From NCBI GenBank assembly GCA_024305405.1, contig JAKNDB010000105.1, forward strand, positions 3,161,501-3,225,500: 64,000 nt of DNA, in the 5' to 3' direction. The notes below the pieces were generated by a model, which worked only from the letters and a program-made list of their open reading frames with translations, searched no databases and was not told the DNA's origin. This document shows, piece after piece, positions 26,117 to 39,217 of the stretch (position 1 is its first letter; each line of letters begins with the position of its first letter). The position numbers and the translations under genes were made by a program. Source of the stretch: Dirofilaria immitis. Lineage: Eukaryota; Nematoda; Chromadorea; Rhabditida; Onchocercidae.

Positions 26117-29100
26117 ATGACAGGTGGAAGTCTCAATAGTCAAGATTTCGATTCGTCCTATCTTGGAATAAATAATCGTAAAGGCTCAAGAGCATCACCA
26201 AATTACACTACTGGAAAAAATGGTTTCTCGTTCAGAAGCGCGAAAACATTAGGCTGGTACTTGACTGATGAATTGTTTTTAAGGAACAACGATAAGCAGC
26301 AGAATAAAGAAAAGAAGGAAGTTGGATCGGAAAGTAAGTTATTGAAATTTATAAATGCGTAGGAGAGTGAAGATTTCTAGATGTATTTTAAAATATACTG
26401 TCGAGGAAATCTAGTCGTATTTTGTCTTAACATTAATATAATGCATTTTGAGGCTGCATAAATACTAAGAATGCTAGTTTCATAAGAAAAGCTTATTAGT
26501 TATGATTATTTTTATTAATTATATCCGCGCTTATCTGTTCATCTTTTCACATCGCTGTATGTTACTGAACCTGTTGGAGGGAATTAAATAATAATAACGA
26601 TTTAGAAAGTTTAATAATTCATCGTCCTAGTTTTGAAACATCAACATTAATCATCAACTTGTTTATTTAGTGCCGTTTTAACACATAATTTTATTCTAGG
26701 AAAGCTCGATATCTATCTGGGAAATGAGACTAAAATTAGAAAAAAATCTACATCTTAATCAATAAAATCTTATCAAATATGAAATTTGTTCTCCATGTTT
26801 CGTACACATCTATATATATATATATATATATATAATAATATTTTGGGAGAACAAAGCGGAATATTTGTGTCTTCCTTCGTTGTTTGGCTCTTTTGAATAA
26901 GCAACTTTATTTTTGGCAGGTGGCATTAGATTGATATGCTATTTTTAATATATATTTCATTATAGTTTTGTATATGTTTGATACAGTAGCTGTAGTCTTT
27001 TTAGAAACTACACGCAGATGATATGTAGCATTATTGATTTACTTTGCAGTTGTAATTTTTATTAAATGTTTTAATTTTTAATAGGAAATCTTCCTTTTCT
27101 ATCTTTGTCTTCCTTTACTTAATTGTCGTATTATCATCGCATAATTTGGCAAAAATTTTGGAATTCATAACCGGTTATTAACTTTTTCGCTTTTGTTTTC
27201 ATTATCTTCAAATTCAAAGGCTTCATGGCTATATTTCATGTCCTTGTCAAAGTAGTATTTATCTTTTCTAGTTGATGAATACCGACACATCTTCAGATCA
27301 TTGAATGATTTAATTCAGAGCTCAAATTTTTCTTTTAAATTATTTCAATGTGTTGCGATTATAACTTCCTATTTATATATTTCTGATATTTACAATAATT
27401 TTGATAAAAAATCATCAAAATCTACATAAATTCATTCTTTCTAATGTTTTCAATTTTCCAGAACTTGGAGATAAAATGAGCAAAAGAAGTCATTTTGCTC
27501 GACTCGGTAAAAATCACTCTCAAAATTAAATTCTTAATTTTCTGCACATTCTAAAATGATTCAGAGAATTATGTCTGAGCTCTCATATGATTAAATTAAA
27601 GAACTTTATAGTTTACAATTGGAATATAGAGTTCAAGATAGGTTGTTGTGTTTTGAACTTTTACACCTTTCCATTTTGCTCCTTTTCGCACTTTGTTTAC
27701 TTATGTTAGATTTTTTTTCCTGAAAGGATGGTTCATTTCAACTTATTTTTATTTTCTTTCTTTCTCTTTCCTTCTATTCTTTTTAACTGTGTCTTCGAAA
27801 CGTTGAATACCACTGGAAACTAATAAATTTTATTGTTTTTATTTTTTTAGCTTCAATGGGATTGTCTCAGTGATGAGACAAAACAGAAGAGGACTTGAGA
27901 ATAGAACAAGGAGTTGTGTTATTTTGAAATGAATAAACTGAGATGTTCAGTTTCTCTTCTTCACGGTGCTCTTTTTATTTCTAAGTTCGTTTATTTTCAA
28001 TGGATGAAATTGCTCAGTTTGCTTAGCAAGAAAAAATGATTTAAATATCAATAATCTTTTTTCTCTGTTTCAAGTCTTATTCATCTCATTTGTTCATGAT
28101 TTTTTAAATTGATCCCTTTTAAATGATTTCATTTCGATCTTTTATTTCAATTTCATTATGAATCATGCATATCGTTCGTTTCATGCTCATTTAGACGATC
28201 TTTTAATCGTTTCTGCACAATAGTCAAGCTTTCTTTTATACGATGTGCATGATTATTGCAATTTGGTATCTTGATCTTGATCCAGCATTCATTGTTCTTT
28301 TCTAAGATGAGATTGAATCAATAGGATTGTTTTACTCATAAATGTTCTTAGTTATAAATATATGAAAGTACTTTTCAAAAATTTGACAATTTTGATAATT
28401 AAGAAAAAATAACCTCAAATGAAGGATTATAAGTTTTTCCATGGACGAACGGAATTTGTAGATCTTGGTATGCATTATAAAAAATATGTTTGCATTTATT
28501 TCTTTTAGCTTTTCTGGGATGAAAAGTTCGTAAGCTTATCAGCAGTACTTGGAATTCGGTAGTTTCTTAATGCAATAAGTTACATAGTACACTTTGAATC
28601 TATAACATAATTTTTGCACAAAAATTGATCTAAGTTTGTTGAAATTAGAAACTTTGTTTTGAATTGATAAAGTATATTTCAATTTTAAGTGCTGATGATA
28701 TAGAACAGTTGGAAAAATAATCAGTTGGACGTAAAGAGTTGTTGGATTTTGACGCATAAATATCTCATATTAGAAAGATTCAGTTTTTGAATTGGGATCT
28801 CGATTAAATACTGTCAGTTTATCGTTATCATTATTAGCTATGATTTCACTTTCTACTAAAATAAAATCTCTATTAGTTGTGTTTTCTTGCTTCGTTTTGA
28901 CTGAAGGCTATCGCGGTTGATAATTGACAATTATTTAATGTTTATAATCTTGTGTGTTTCTGTGCATCAGTCTTCTGGATGATAATAATAATGATGATGA
29001 TGATGATGACTATAGCGATAGCAATAGTGTTTATGGTATGCCGGTATTGCTTGAAGTGTAGGTAACTAAAAAGTCTTAAATCAGGCTGATTCATATGCCT

Positions 29101-32100
29101 CTATTTTTCCATATCTCTCAAAAATATTTCTAACTTGGAAAGGATTGAACAAACCAGCGCCACTCGAAAATTGTTTTCTTGTTTCTGAATAAATTTGTTA
29201 TCAGAAGATCGATACCGTCTCTATTTGATTACAATTTTTAGTAATATGTAAAGAATCTAACTGATTTCTGTTTGTCACTTCCTTAATAAGTAGTGTTTGT
29301 TTGTTGTCATCATAGACCAATTTTTATCTTAACTTACTCTGGTCTGTAAATGTCATTATTACCCACGTATCTTGATCTTGTAGAATGTCAACTCCCTAAA
29401 ATACAGCAATTTTTAAATTGAACATTTCTTTTAATTATGATCTTCGCAATAATAAATTGATTATTGATTTTTTTGAATGTTTAGAACCTCTCATATATTG
29501 GAATGTCTATGTTGCAGTTTCTTTCCCATTATTTAACAACATAAGAAAGGAAAAACAGTTATTTGTTATCATAAGTGAACAATTCCTGTCTCTGCTTATT
29601 AGTGAATGCCAAATTGTAAACGTTTTCCTAAAAAAAAATCTTGCAACTTTAAAAGTGGTTTCTGGATAGTAAAACTATATGAATATTTCGTTTTAGATTG
29701 AAAAAATTAAAAAAATTCTCCGCAGAATTCTTTTTATTGCTCAGCAGATGCGACATTGTAATGCTAATAATCTTAATCTTATGTTCTGGGCAGGGCTTAC
29801 AAACAAATGAATTAGAGCAAATAGTTAAGGAATTGTTTTATTTTACTTTTTTTTTAATGAATTTCAAACCAGAAAATAATATATTTTCTTTTGTTTTTTT
29901 CTTGTTTTAGTATGCATTTCTATTGGATTCATGGTTCAGTTGAGTCTGTAAAAACAAAAATTAATCCCAATTATTGTTGATTTTTACCATTCCTCTTTTT
30001 ATTGTTTTAGGGTTGTTTTAGGTTGTATTTGAAGATTCTCAAGTTTTATTACCATCCTTCTAAATTAAAATGATTTGTATGGTTGCATGAAATTATGTTC
30101 ACGATGAAATTTTATTTTCATGAAATGTATATCTTATCATTGTTCTTTAAAGATATTATTCTCAGTCATTATTCCGGTTGATTCAGGATCATTTCAACCT
30201 TTAAGTTTTACTAAGATTTCATGAATATTATATGGATATATGTCAATGCAGAAAATAATGTTAAAAAAAAATGAAATAGAATCTTTGTTTTGTAACATAA
30301 AGAGAAATACTGAGTGAATTGAACTTTTATTGTTTTCTCAAACTATGGACATAGATGATTTTTCAATCTCCGTTTTTGTCTTCAATTCTTATACTATTTT
30401 TAATCAATTGATGCAAAAAAGTAGTCTTTTCTAGTAGTAAATTTCTTTGCAGAATACTTTTTCATTTCTTTTCTTAACTTTCGTTCATTATTCTTCTTTC
30501 ATTTGAGTAAATTTTTCTTAATTAAGATGATTCTAATTTCTTCATACTATTATAATTGACTTGTATTTACGACTGACAGCCGATTTAAAATGTTTGAAAA
30601 TTCGGCTTTAGGACGTCAAGAAGAATAGAAATGTTAATGTAAAGATAACATCAAGCAGATCGTAAGGTGCAATTGTGTACTGATGGTCTAAACTTTGACA
30701 AATTGATCAATGATTAGAATGAGACGGTTATAAATTAACCTGATGAGTATCTCTTTCTATATTTTTCTATTCTGAGCTGGCAGGTGATACTGATCTTCTT
30801 TTAGATGTTAGAAACGACAATCTAACATTTCTTAATCTTGCTGTAATTAATCTTAAGTATCAGTTTATTCTCATTCTAAGGATATTGAGCAACCAGCATT
30901 TGGACTCTAGTTCCACATTTTGTCTTTTTGAGCATCTAAGAAATATAAATTTTAATAAAATCAAAATGCACTATTGATTAATTACTTTTAACAGTTGATA
31001 TTAAATGTGTGATAATGTTATGTGTCGACTATACAGCCAAATTCCATCGTACATTTCGTTTTGAAAAATTGAGTTTAGTAACTATTATGCTTGATAACTT
31101 AATTTAAGCTTAAAAAAACTAAAATTTAAGCTTGATCACATAGTTAATTGTTAACTGGTACTCACTTATAGTTTCATCTCCTTCATCACCATCAAGGACC
31201 ACAGTTGGGAGTACGATAGAAGCAGAAGCAGAAGTAGCAACAATAATGTATCGGCAAGAGATGTCTAAAAGTCGAGGCAGTACACAAAATCGGAATTTAC
31301 AATCACAACAGAACAGCAACAGTAATGACGCTGTGGCAGCACTTATACGTGGAACAGTAGATGATGACCGACGTAAAAAACGTTTCCGTCAGCGTGTTAA
31401 CAAAAGGGATTAAATACTGATAGTATTAGCAATGGTGGTTGTCGAATAACGGGAAAATTGGAAACAACTAGTATATGTTTACTTGTTTTTTACATGTTCT
31501 TACAATTGTTATTTACTTTTCATTTGCTCTTTGTCATCGCTTTATTGATAATGGGATGTTGAGATTATGAAAGGCCAAGATTTTTCTTATATTTTGGAAT
31601 GCGAAATAATATTTAATAATAATTAAGATCTAGATTCGAATAGCGCAGAATTATTAATGTGCATATATCCTTCTACCGCCTTTCGAATCCCACAATAATT
31701 TTCGGATTCTTTTGATTCTTACTATTGAACTATTCGTCTGAAATATTATTTTACATTCCAAAACACATAGCTTTTTCTAGGCGAAGTTATACAGCGAGAA
31801 CAAAAACAGCAGGAAGCAATGGCTTTAGATGGAAAAGTGATGAAAATACCGAATGATTTCAAAGATGCTTATTGGTGGGATATTTTGGATTGCTTAATTT
31901 TTGGTCTTTGCGGTACATTCATATATACTTACAGCTATTTATTTTAGCAACACAATTTGATTTTATTTCTATTCCAGGTACTATGATCCAAAAACTGATG
32001 GTTTTTACTATGATTCGAAAGGTTCTCGTGGTTGGCGTCGACGAAATCCTGCATATGAAAAAAGCAATTTCAGGACAGGGTATTTTTTATTACTGAAATC

Positions 32101-34327
32101 CCAACATTTTTAAAAAAAATTTTTCATATCACAAAAGAAATGTACGATGCAATTATGATGTGATAAATATTAACTTCTAGGATGGATTACCGTACTTTTG
32201 GGCTGATCCAAGTCTTGTTTCATATAGTGGAGGCGATCCATATAGTTATCAATATAACAACATCAGTCACTTTTCTTCACATATTCAGTAAGTTTTTTCT
32301 AATTATTATTCTTCAAAATATTTAAGCAGCATTGAAAACTAAACGTTTTTATTCTAAACCTAAAAAAATATTTGAATTTTAAATACATGTAAAATTGACA
32401 TAAGTAAAATTTCTTTCAGATATTATGATCCAGAAACTGACGGATACTATTTTGAAATGCCTTCCGTTGATGGCTGGAAGAAGCGTCAGCCACATACCGT
32501 TGGCATCACTGCCATGTCATCACCAACAGCTTACAGCAGCAGTCGAATGATGATGAATTCGAATACGTTGTCAGCGATGTCAACGCTATCAAATGTCACT
32601 GATGTGATGAATGTGCCACGAACATCTTACGGTGCTGCTCTAGCTCGAGGACAGTTACCACCATGCACTGTTAGAACTAATAGCGCTATTACGAGCATTT
32701 GCGAAAATGTTAGTTTTTATCTTAATCTAGTTCACTTCAAGTTTTTTAAATTGGGATTTTTAAATTTTTGAAATTTAAAGGAAGGAAGTTTCGATCATTT
32801 CTTTATTATCGTATTTTGTCAAAAACTATTCTCAATTCCTATAATATGTATTAAAGCAAGATTTCTTTACAGGCAAATGGGGTATTAAAAGACACTTTTT
32901 CGAATACTGAGTTATCATTTTCAACGTTCTCATCGAACGATGATTTTAGCGCTGCATGTTCGGCAGTATGTGTTTGTATTTAATATCTAAACAGTTAACC
33001 TAACTTTTTGATTCCTCAAAAAATTAAGATTCTGTACATCAAATATGATTTAGCTAGAAATACACCTAAAAACGTATTGTATTTGATTAAGAAATTTTGT
33101 TCAGCCAAAACCCGTTTTAAAAAGATGTTATAAAAAATTTATAAATTTGTATTAATATTATGATTTTCTCAGCATGAGTTGAAAAAATAAAAGTACTTTC
33201 CACAAAGCATTAATTTATGCTTTAGACTTGTCTTTTTAGATTTATTAAACATTTATGTTTTTTATAGATGTTATTTGACAAAACCTCAACAGACTGGGAT
33301 AAAAAAAGAACAGCGAAGGGAACTTCAATACACAAAGGCCATTCTCGTACGCGGATGTTGTCGCCTCACCATGTGATGCAAATACAATCACTAATGTTGA
33401 TGATATCGAAAACAGTCCTCCTTCTCAACAAATAATGGTTAGTTGTTTCTTATTGCCATAATTAATTTATCATTTTTAATAGTTACTTGGATATAAGTTT
33501 ATGTTGCTTTCCCAATGAACTTTTAATAAATAAATCCAATCTTATCACTGGATTTATCATTTTTCGTTGCAAATTATTGAAATCAATGGATATTTTTATA
33601 GGAAACTTACTATAAACGACCGGAAACATTGGAGTTGCATAGTTTTGCAGAAGAGAATGATGTCACTCGAGTGACAAATGAACAAGACATAAAACGATCT
33701 GGACTGACTAACTTTAATGCAGATAAATTCATTGCTGATCTTCCATTCAAGTGAATTTTATTATTTATATAAGGCATATTTAGCTTTTAATGTAAAGAAG
33801 GTTTTAAGGAATAAGCAGTTGTTTAAATAGAGCTTTCAATAAGTGAAAGTTTTTGTTATGAATAATTTTAGTACTACGGATCGAGTATTACGAGATTTGG
33901 CAGCATTGAAAACGCCGTGCTCGGTGCCAGTTTGTAATATGGATTCTCCTCACACACCATCTGTTATGAAAGGATTATATTCACCGTTGGGAATGCCAAA
34001 TCAGGACATCGATGCATATAGTGCTCTGTTAGTTTTCTCTAGATTTTTTTTGATACAGGTACTTAGAACTGCTATTTGTATTTATTCATTTAACTCTTCA
34101 TTCAGTTTTCTTATCTATTTATCAATTTATTTGATCTATTTGTATTAAAAATAAAAAATATTCATTTCAGTTACGATATGGAGTTAGTACTAAGTCAGAT
34201 TTTAAGTTGTGCTGACGAGAAGGAATGGGTACCAGATAGAGCCTCGGCAGGAACATCAAAATTGAATTTTTGGCGTAATTCTGGTTTGGTTGGTGGAGTC
34301 GCTGGTGTTTCTTGTGACAATGCTTAA
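26117..34327 (+). CDS. Uncharacterised protein with two YYDP-type aromatic modules
   Basis: I do not recognise this family. Exons: 26117-26333, 27462-27506 (optional), 31172-31393, 31781-31874, 31978-32079, 32181-32287, 32420-32708, 32873-32965, 33268-33437, 33602-33750, 33872-34027 and 34171-34327 (TAA). Phases agree throughout except for single-base deficits at a G3 (32078-32080) and an A7 (33301-33307); with both supplied the product is 600 aa. Visible elements: a Ser/Pro-rich N-terminal half, a basic cluster RRKKRFRQR, then two related modules, [19 protein letters not shown] and [19 protein letters not shown], separated by about 50 residues, a low-complexity Ser/Asn/Met stretch, and an acidic C-terminal third with [11 protein letters not shown]. 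The modules recall aromatic OCRE-type repeats of RNA-processing proteins, but this is a resemblance by eye, not an assignment. Predicted soluble and probably nuclear (inference). The ATG was chosen because an acceptor-like AG lies just upstream. Confidence 0.8.
26811..26834. repeat. (TA)n microsatellite
   Basis: A TA dinucleotide run inside the first intron of the YYDP-module gene. Confidence 0.9.
27462..27506 (+). other. 45-base symmetrical candidate cassette exon
   Basis: TTTTCCAG acceptor and CTCG|GTAAAA donor bound 45 bases coding [14 protein letters not shown] in the right frame. Both ends are phase 1, so the flanking exons (26117-26333 and 31172-31393) can be joined with or without it. 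It lies alone in a 4.8-kb intron. Confidence 0.6.
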
Positions 34328-34497
34328 AAAGTGAAAAGGATCTAAAAGATGGAACGAACGCCATAGCATTTTTCTTGTTTTAGAGTTAAAGGATTGTAGT
34401 TAGTTTTTATAGGTTTGTAAAAATTTCTTTTTCAGTTGGATTCACAGTAACTTCTCGGTTTTATTCGTTTAAAAGTAATTCAGAATCTTTTTGGGAA

Positions 34498-34503
34498 AAT
34501 AAA
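34498..34503 (+). terminator. AATAAA polyadenylation signal
   Basis: AATAAA about 170 bases after the stop codon of the YYDP-module gene. Confidence 0.5.
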
Positions 34504-37213
34504 TACTTGCTTCCTTCATAATTTGAAATTTGATTGTTTATTAGTGATTGAATATACTCTTGTATATTCGTCCACTTTTGTTTTGTTTTTTCTTTTAGGA
34601 TTTTTGCACAAAGTTTGTGCAAAAAAGATAATCCGTTTAGGTTTGTTTGAAAAAATGATTATGGCTGTTGTCACATTATATCTGCTCACATTTATGTGAA
34701 TGTTTTAGGAAAGTTAGGGATACATTTATCTGCATCTTCGCTTTGTTCTCTTCTTTCAGTTTTTCATTTATTTTTGCTGAATTGCTTTGAACAGATTTAT
34801 ATCATGCATTTGAAGTCTAATTTTTTCTTTTTAAAGTCCGTATTTTATTTTAGAACTTCCATCTATAGTGTTGATTGAATTTAGGTTTTTTCAAAAAGAA
34901 AATTTTATATTATGAAAAGAATTTTGTTATATGTTATGTGTAGATTAATGTATTTCTATTCTATTTTGTTCCTTAATCTACTTCTAACTATTATACCACT
35001 TATAATAAATCCTTCACTTTTCTTTTATATTATTATGTCCTCATAGTTTATTAGTATTGGCATCTTCAGGCTTTTCGTATTAGTTTTATGTCTGGATCTA
35101 GATCCGTCTCATTTTTAATATTTTATGGAATATTATATTAAAAAGAGATTGTGCGCATTAGAGCAGAATTAACTTTTGAAGAAAGGTAGTTCTGTCTCTA
35201 TCAATAATTAAGCCGTTTATTTTTTGAAGGTATTTACATAAAATCGAATACCGCAGTTTGTTTGTTTTCACTTGCTTTTGTTTTTTCGTATTTTTTGAAA
35301 CATTTTTATTTTTCGCCTTACCACTCTTCAGCATCATTTGTCGCCATTTTATGATATTAAAAAAATATAACATTCCATATAGTTGTGTCTTCAAGAATAG
35401 ATCTAATTTCTACTGTCTTTTTCTGAAAAATGATACGAATTTTGTTTTAAGAGTTTAAATTTTTAAATGGATCTCTGCACTCCATTTCTGGAGCCTTACT
35501 TTATTGAAGTTTTACTCTTGAATTACTTAGATATTCCTAAGGATTGTTTTACCCTAATAATATTATAACCTTGATAGTTTGATTTTTTAGCATATTTGCT
35601 GTTAAAGATAGGTTCGTATATTTTCTCTCTATCTCTTTCTAAATGCTTGTTGTTATTCACTTGATTCTGTATAGCATCATGTTGAAGGAATTTCAATACT
35701 TTAATTTTTCAAAAATGTAATAATCTAAATTTCAATTTTTTTCTTTAAAAATCAAAAAATTAACAGAATTTGAGCTTTTTGTGAAATTCTCAAAATTTCA
35801 AAATTGGCATGTAGCGCAGTGTATATTCTCTTTGTTTACTGCATATTTTACGAAAGTTTAAATGAAATACCGTAATTTATATGTTCTAAAAATGCGTACT
35901 TTTTCTGCATCCTTCATTTGTTCAAATCGTTCAACAGATTGATTATTTTCATTTTCTGTTTATTAAAGAACTCGCGCACTAGGACATGAAAAAGGCATAA
36001 AACATCATTTCTTATACGTTGTTTTACATAAAATACTGATTGCTTCATATGATTTCAAATGGTCAGTTTAAGCAACTTTCAAACAGATCTTGAAATTTCA
36101 AAAAGGAGGAAGATATTTGGAGCAATATTGCGATAACATCTAGGTTAGGTTAAAATGTTGTTATTATAGCAGAAAAGTGAAGTTGTTAGGTGATATTCGA
36201 AAGTCAATAATTTAAATAGGAGATGAGCATAAGTCAATTTTAAAATTGTTTTTCAATTCGATGACTTTGCAACCTTTTTTGAGTGCGGTTTATAATCGGC
36301 CAATATGATCGTGGGAAGAATATTGCTGGTAAAGATCACCGTTTGTAACTTGTTATCGAGTTCAAATAAATATGCATGGATAATATTATATTCCGAAGCA
36401 TAATTGCTTGATGCCATTCTGATTTTGGAATTTTTTGTTGCAGATTACAAATAGAATGAATTCCAGTTGGACTCCGATAAAAGTTCGCATCGTCTTCAGA
36501 GAATGCTCAACATTGCTACCTTTGACCTCAATGAAATGTACCATTCCGCTTTATTCGACATTGGTCATTATTTGCAAAATGTTTCTCTTTCTTTACGGGA
36601 TATTAGTTCTTCTCTCTGGATCTGTTTTTCAGAAAAAATTATTCCACAGATATCCTTTCCCCTGTAATTTTCTCATCTATATAGGTTGCAAACTCTATTA
36701 AACTTTTTGCTTAATGATAGATCCATTCTGATTTTGGTATTTTTTGTTGCAGATTACGATTAGAATGAATTCCAGTTGGACTCCTACAATAAAGTTTGCA
36801 TCGTCTTCAGAGAATGCTGAAGATCGTTACCTTTGACCCCAATGAAATAGTTTAAATGAAGCTTTTTAGTCTAAATGAAAGTAGTCTAAATGAAGCTTTT
36901 TAAAAAGAATGCAATGTTGATAGTTTGATTTGTTTCCCGAAAAGAAATTAGCAAAATGATTTATGAATAAACGACAATCGATATTTATTTTAAATTTATC
37001 GAACATTTTAAATTTGTTAAGAATTAATATTATAAGTAGCAATTTAATTGTTAATATTCTTCAGTTTTTGCTTTTTAAAACTTCGCTGCAACCGATGTAC
37101 ATAAAAATGATTGAGCGAAGTTTGTAAAGGTATACTGAATATGGTAGAATGATAACAGTATAGATAATATAAGACGATTAAAATATTTAATAATATTTGT
37201 TAAATAATTACAG
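34504..37213 (+). other. Intergenic interval with a duplicated exon-like block
   Basis: AT-rich sequence without recognisable genes, apart from the duplicated block at 36414-36848. The last 13 bases before the LITAF gene form an ATTACAG acceptor (AG at 37212-37213) four bases before its ATG. Confidence 0.55.
36414..36848 (+). repeat. Duplicated block of about 125 bases with splice-acceptor-like start
   Basis: Copy A is 36414-36537 and copy B 36723-36848, direct orientation, differing at roughly a dozen sites by eye. Both begin CCATTCTGATTTTGG, contain TTTTTTGTTGCAG (acceptor-like) and continue GAATGAATTCCAGTTGGACT. Copy A keeps an open frame of about 65 codons from the TTCCAG at 36466 (…RMLNIATFDLNEMYHSALF…); copy B has an insertion of several bases near 36780 and an early stop. 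This may be a decayed exon pair. No family recognised. Confidence 0.7.
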
Positions 37214-37216
37214 ATA

Positions 37217-38199
37217 ATGGAAAGTATGGCCATTTCATCACCTCCACCACTATACAGTCCGCCGTCAGATGATAAAGCAAAATCGACACTGATTCAGAAA
37301 TTCCACTATTATCCGGAATCAAAAAAATCTTTGCAGCAACCAAAATATCCATTATCAACATGTTTCCAAAAATATGATTTTCCATCACTAATCAATCCAT
37401 CGACACAATCAACAGTAGAACCAATCATCATGCCGATTGTGATACCACAAAGTAATATTCTTTCGTTAGATTAAGAATCCTCTCATTTAAAAAATTTCTT
37501 CTTCAAAATAACATCGAAAACAAAACCTATATGAATTCAGCTTTTTACTATTCAATTTCTTGATTTTATAGCAGCCACAGCACCATTACCGTGTCAATTA
37601 ATGTCAGATAAGCCAGTAAATGTTACGGTCAATGCCAATAATAAAGCTGAAGAAAACAGTTTAGCAAAAGACTACAGGATATGTAGTTTCTGCAAATGTG
37701 GAATCATGGAAAAGAAGAAGTACGAATTCCCCACAATTCCGCATTTATTTATTTTGATGTCTTGAGCGAGAAAATTGTGCATATTGGCACTTTTATGTTT
37801 GTCTACACTTCTCGTCCATGGAAAATTTTGTGCAACTTATTCAGACCATTTTTATAGATGTCCCTTTCAAAATCTAACGTACAGTTATTACATGTACAAA
37901 AAATTCCTGATGCTTTTTCCCGGATGATTGATTATCCGAATGTTCTGATTTTTCAGGGACTGGCTGAGAATTATAGCAATTTTACTTGTCAGTATGCTCT
38001 TCCCACCACTTTCATTTTTATGCTGCTTTTTTTATGTACTCGTGTGGCCTACTTCCGCGAGTGTTCCGCTTGTCATCGTATTTCAAAAAAGAACGCTAGT
38101 AAGTACTTCCAGTTTTTACAACTATTAATAAATCTAAATTTCAAAAAGAAACAAGCCAACCAATTTTGTTCAGTTCTTCCACTCATTTTTGAAGCTTAA
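37217..38199 (+). CDS. LITAF-domain protein with proline-rich N terminus
   Basis: Exons: 37217-37451, 37572-37719, a possible 21-base microexon 37858-37878, and 37957-38199. LITAF-domain proteins are small zinc-binding membrane-associated proteins of late endosomes and lysosomes. Evidence: N-terminal PPPLYSPPSDD (PPxY-like region), a first cysteine pair in DYRICSFCKCG, then a hydrophobic segment (DWLRIIAILLVSMLFPPLSF…), then YFRECSACHR as the second pair; this CxxC, hydrophobic, CxxC order defines the domain. The second pair is in another frame and is rejoined by one additional T in the T7 run at 38027-38033. The model gives about 215 aa. The C-terminal 30 residues after KKNA run into a tandem repeat and may not be coding, because a CTA|GTAAGT donor lies at about 38099. 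Convergent with MED6. Confidence 0.75.
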
Positions 38200-38246
38200 C
38201 AAGCCAACCAATTTTGTTCAATTCTTCCACTCATTTTTGAAGCTTA
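38151..38246. repeat. 48-base tandem duplication
   Basis: Two abutting 48-base copies (38151-38198, 38199-38246) beginning ACAAGCCAACCAATTTTGTT, differing at one base (CAGTTC versus CAATTC). The stop codon of the LITAF reading frame falls at the copy junction. Confidence 0.95.
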
Positions 38247-39217
38247 ATTTGGTTTCTAGCAATTAATTTGGTCAGAGGCCTTTTTTTTCTTTCTTAATTT
38301 CATTTGATCTAGATTTCAAATCTTCGAGACATAGATACAACAGTATATTAGTGACCAAATTATGCGCCTATGCTGAATATGTTCCATTTATTTTACCTTT
38401 CATAATGGAAAAATTTGAATTAAGCTTTTGCCTATTAAAAATTAATTCCGGAACTCTGCATACAAAAGCCATTTGCAGAGCATTTTGAATCAGCTTAAAG
38501 GAAATTATTTGGCATTAAAAAACCATCGGATTTCGCTCTTTATTTGGATCACAGTTTCTTCTATGTAGATAAAAAAATATTGCCAGTAATAGATAAAATA
38601 ATATTCCACAAATTATTCTTCAGTAAGTTTTAAATTCACATACATTTGCCATATTTGTCTTATAAATTGTATTTGATTAAAATTTTTCGATTTTGTCTCA
38701 GAAAATCTTTGCTGAATAAATTACTAATCTCAGAAAACTCCATAATTTCGTAAGCTATTTGAAATAAGTTAGCAATCCGGTTTTACTTGAAATAATCCGA
38801 TTTCATTTTTGTATTTCATTAGCAATGCTGTTATGAGAACATAAAAATTGAGCAGGTAGTTCACCAGAAGGAAAAATGTATATATATATAGTGGCAACAC
38901 AATTTTGGCAAAATTTTAAAACAGTTAAATAATCTACATTGGCGATATCAAACAATTTCAAATAATATTTGATCCGCATATAAAACATCTTGTCCTTATT
39001 AATGGAAATGATGAATATAATACTTAACTTTCCATCCTATCTTTCGTAAGAATAGTGTCCTTAAATGTTTTGTATTCACTTAACCCTGAAATTCTCGACT
39101 TCAAAAACATTGAAATTTTAAAATGAATACCAATTCACTTCTATATTTGGCTAACAATCGTATTATAATGAAGTGCTCTGAATAAAATATTTGAACATAA
39201 AATACAAGAAAAATATA
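38247..39217. other. Convergent intergenic interval
   Basis: Lies between the 3' ends of the LITAF gene and MED6. AT-rich, no supported exon on either strand; it holds only 3' untranslated sequence as far as I can see. Confidence 0.6.

Noticed and set aside
22906..29013. Short ATC/ATG trinucleotide runs (22.9 kb and 28.98 kb)
   Set aside because: Runs of only a few units with no associated structure; ordinary low complexity.
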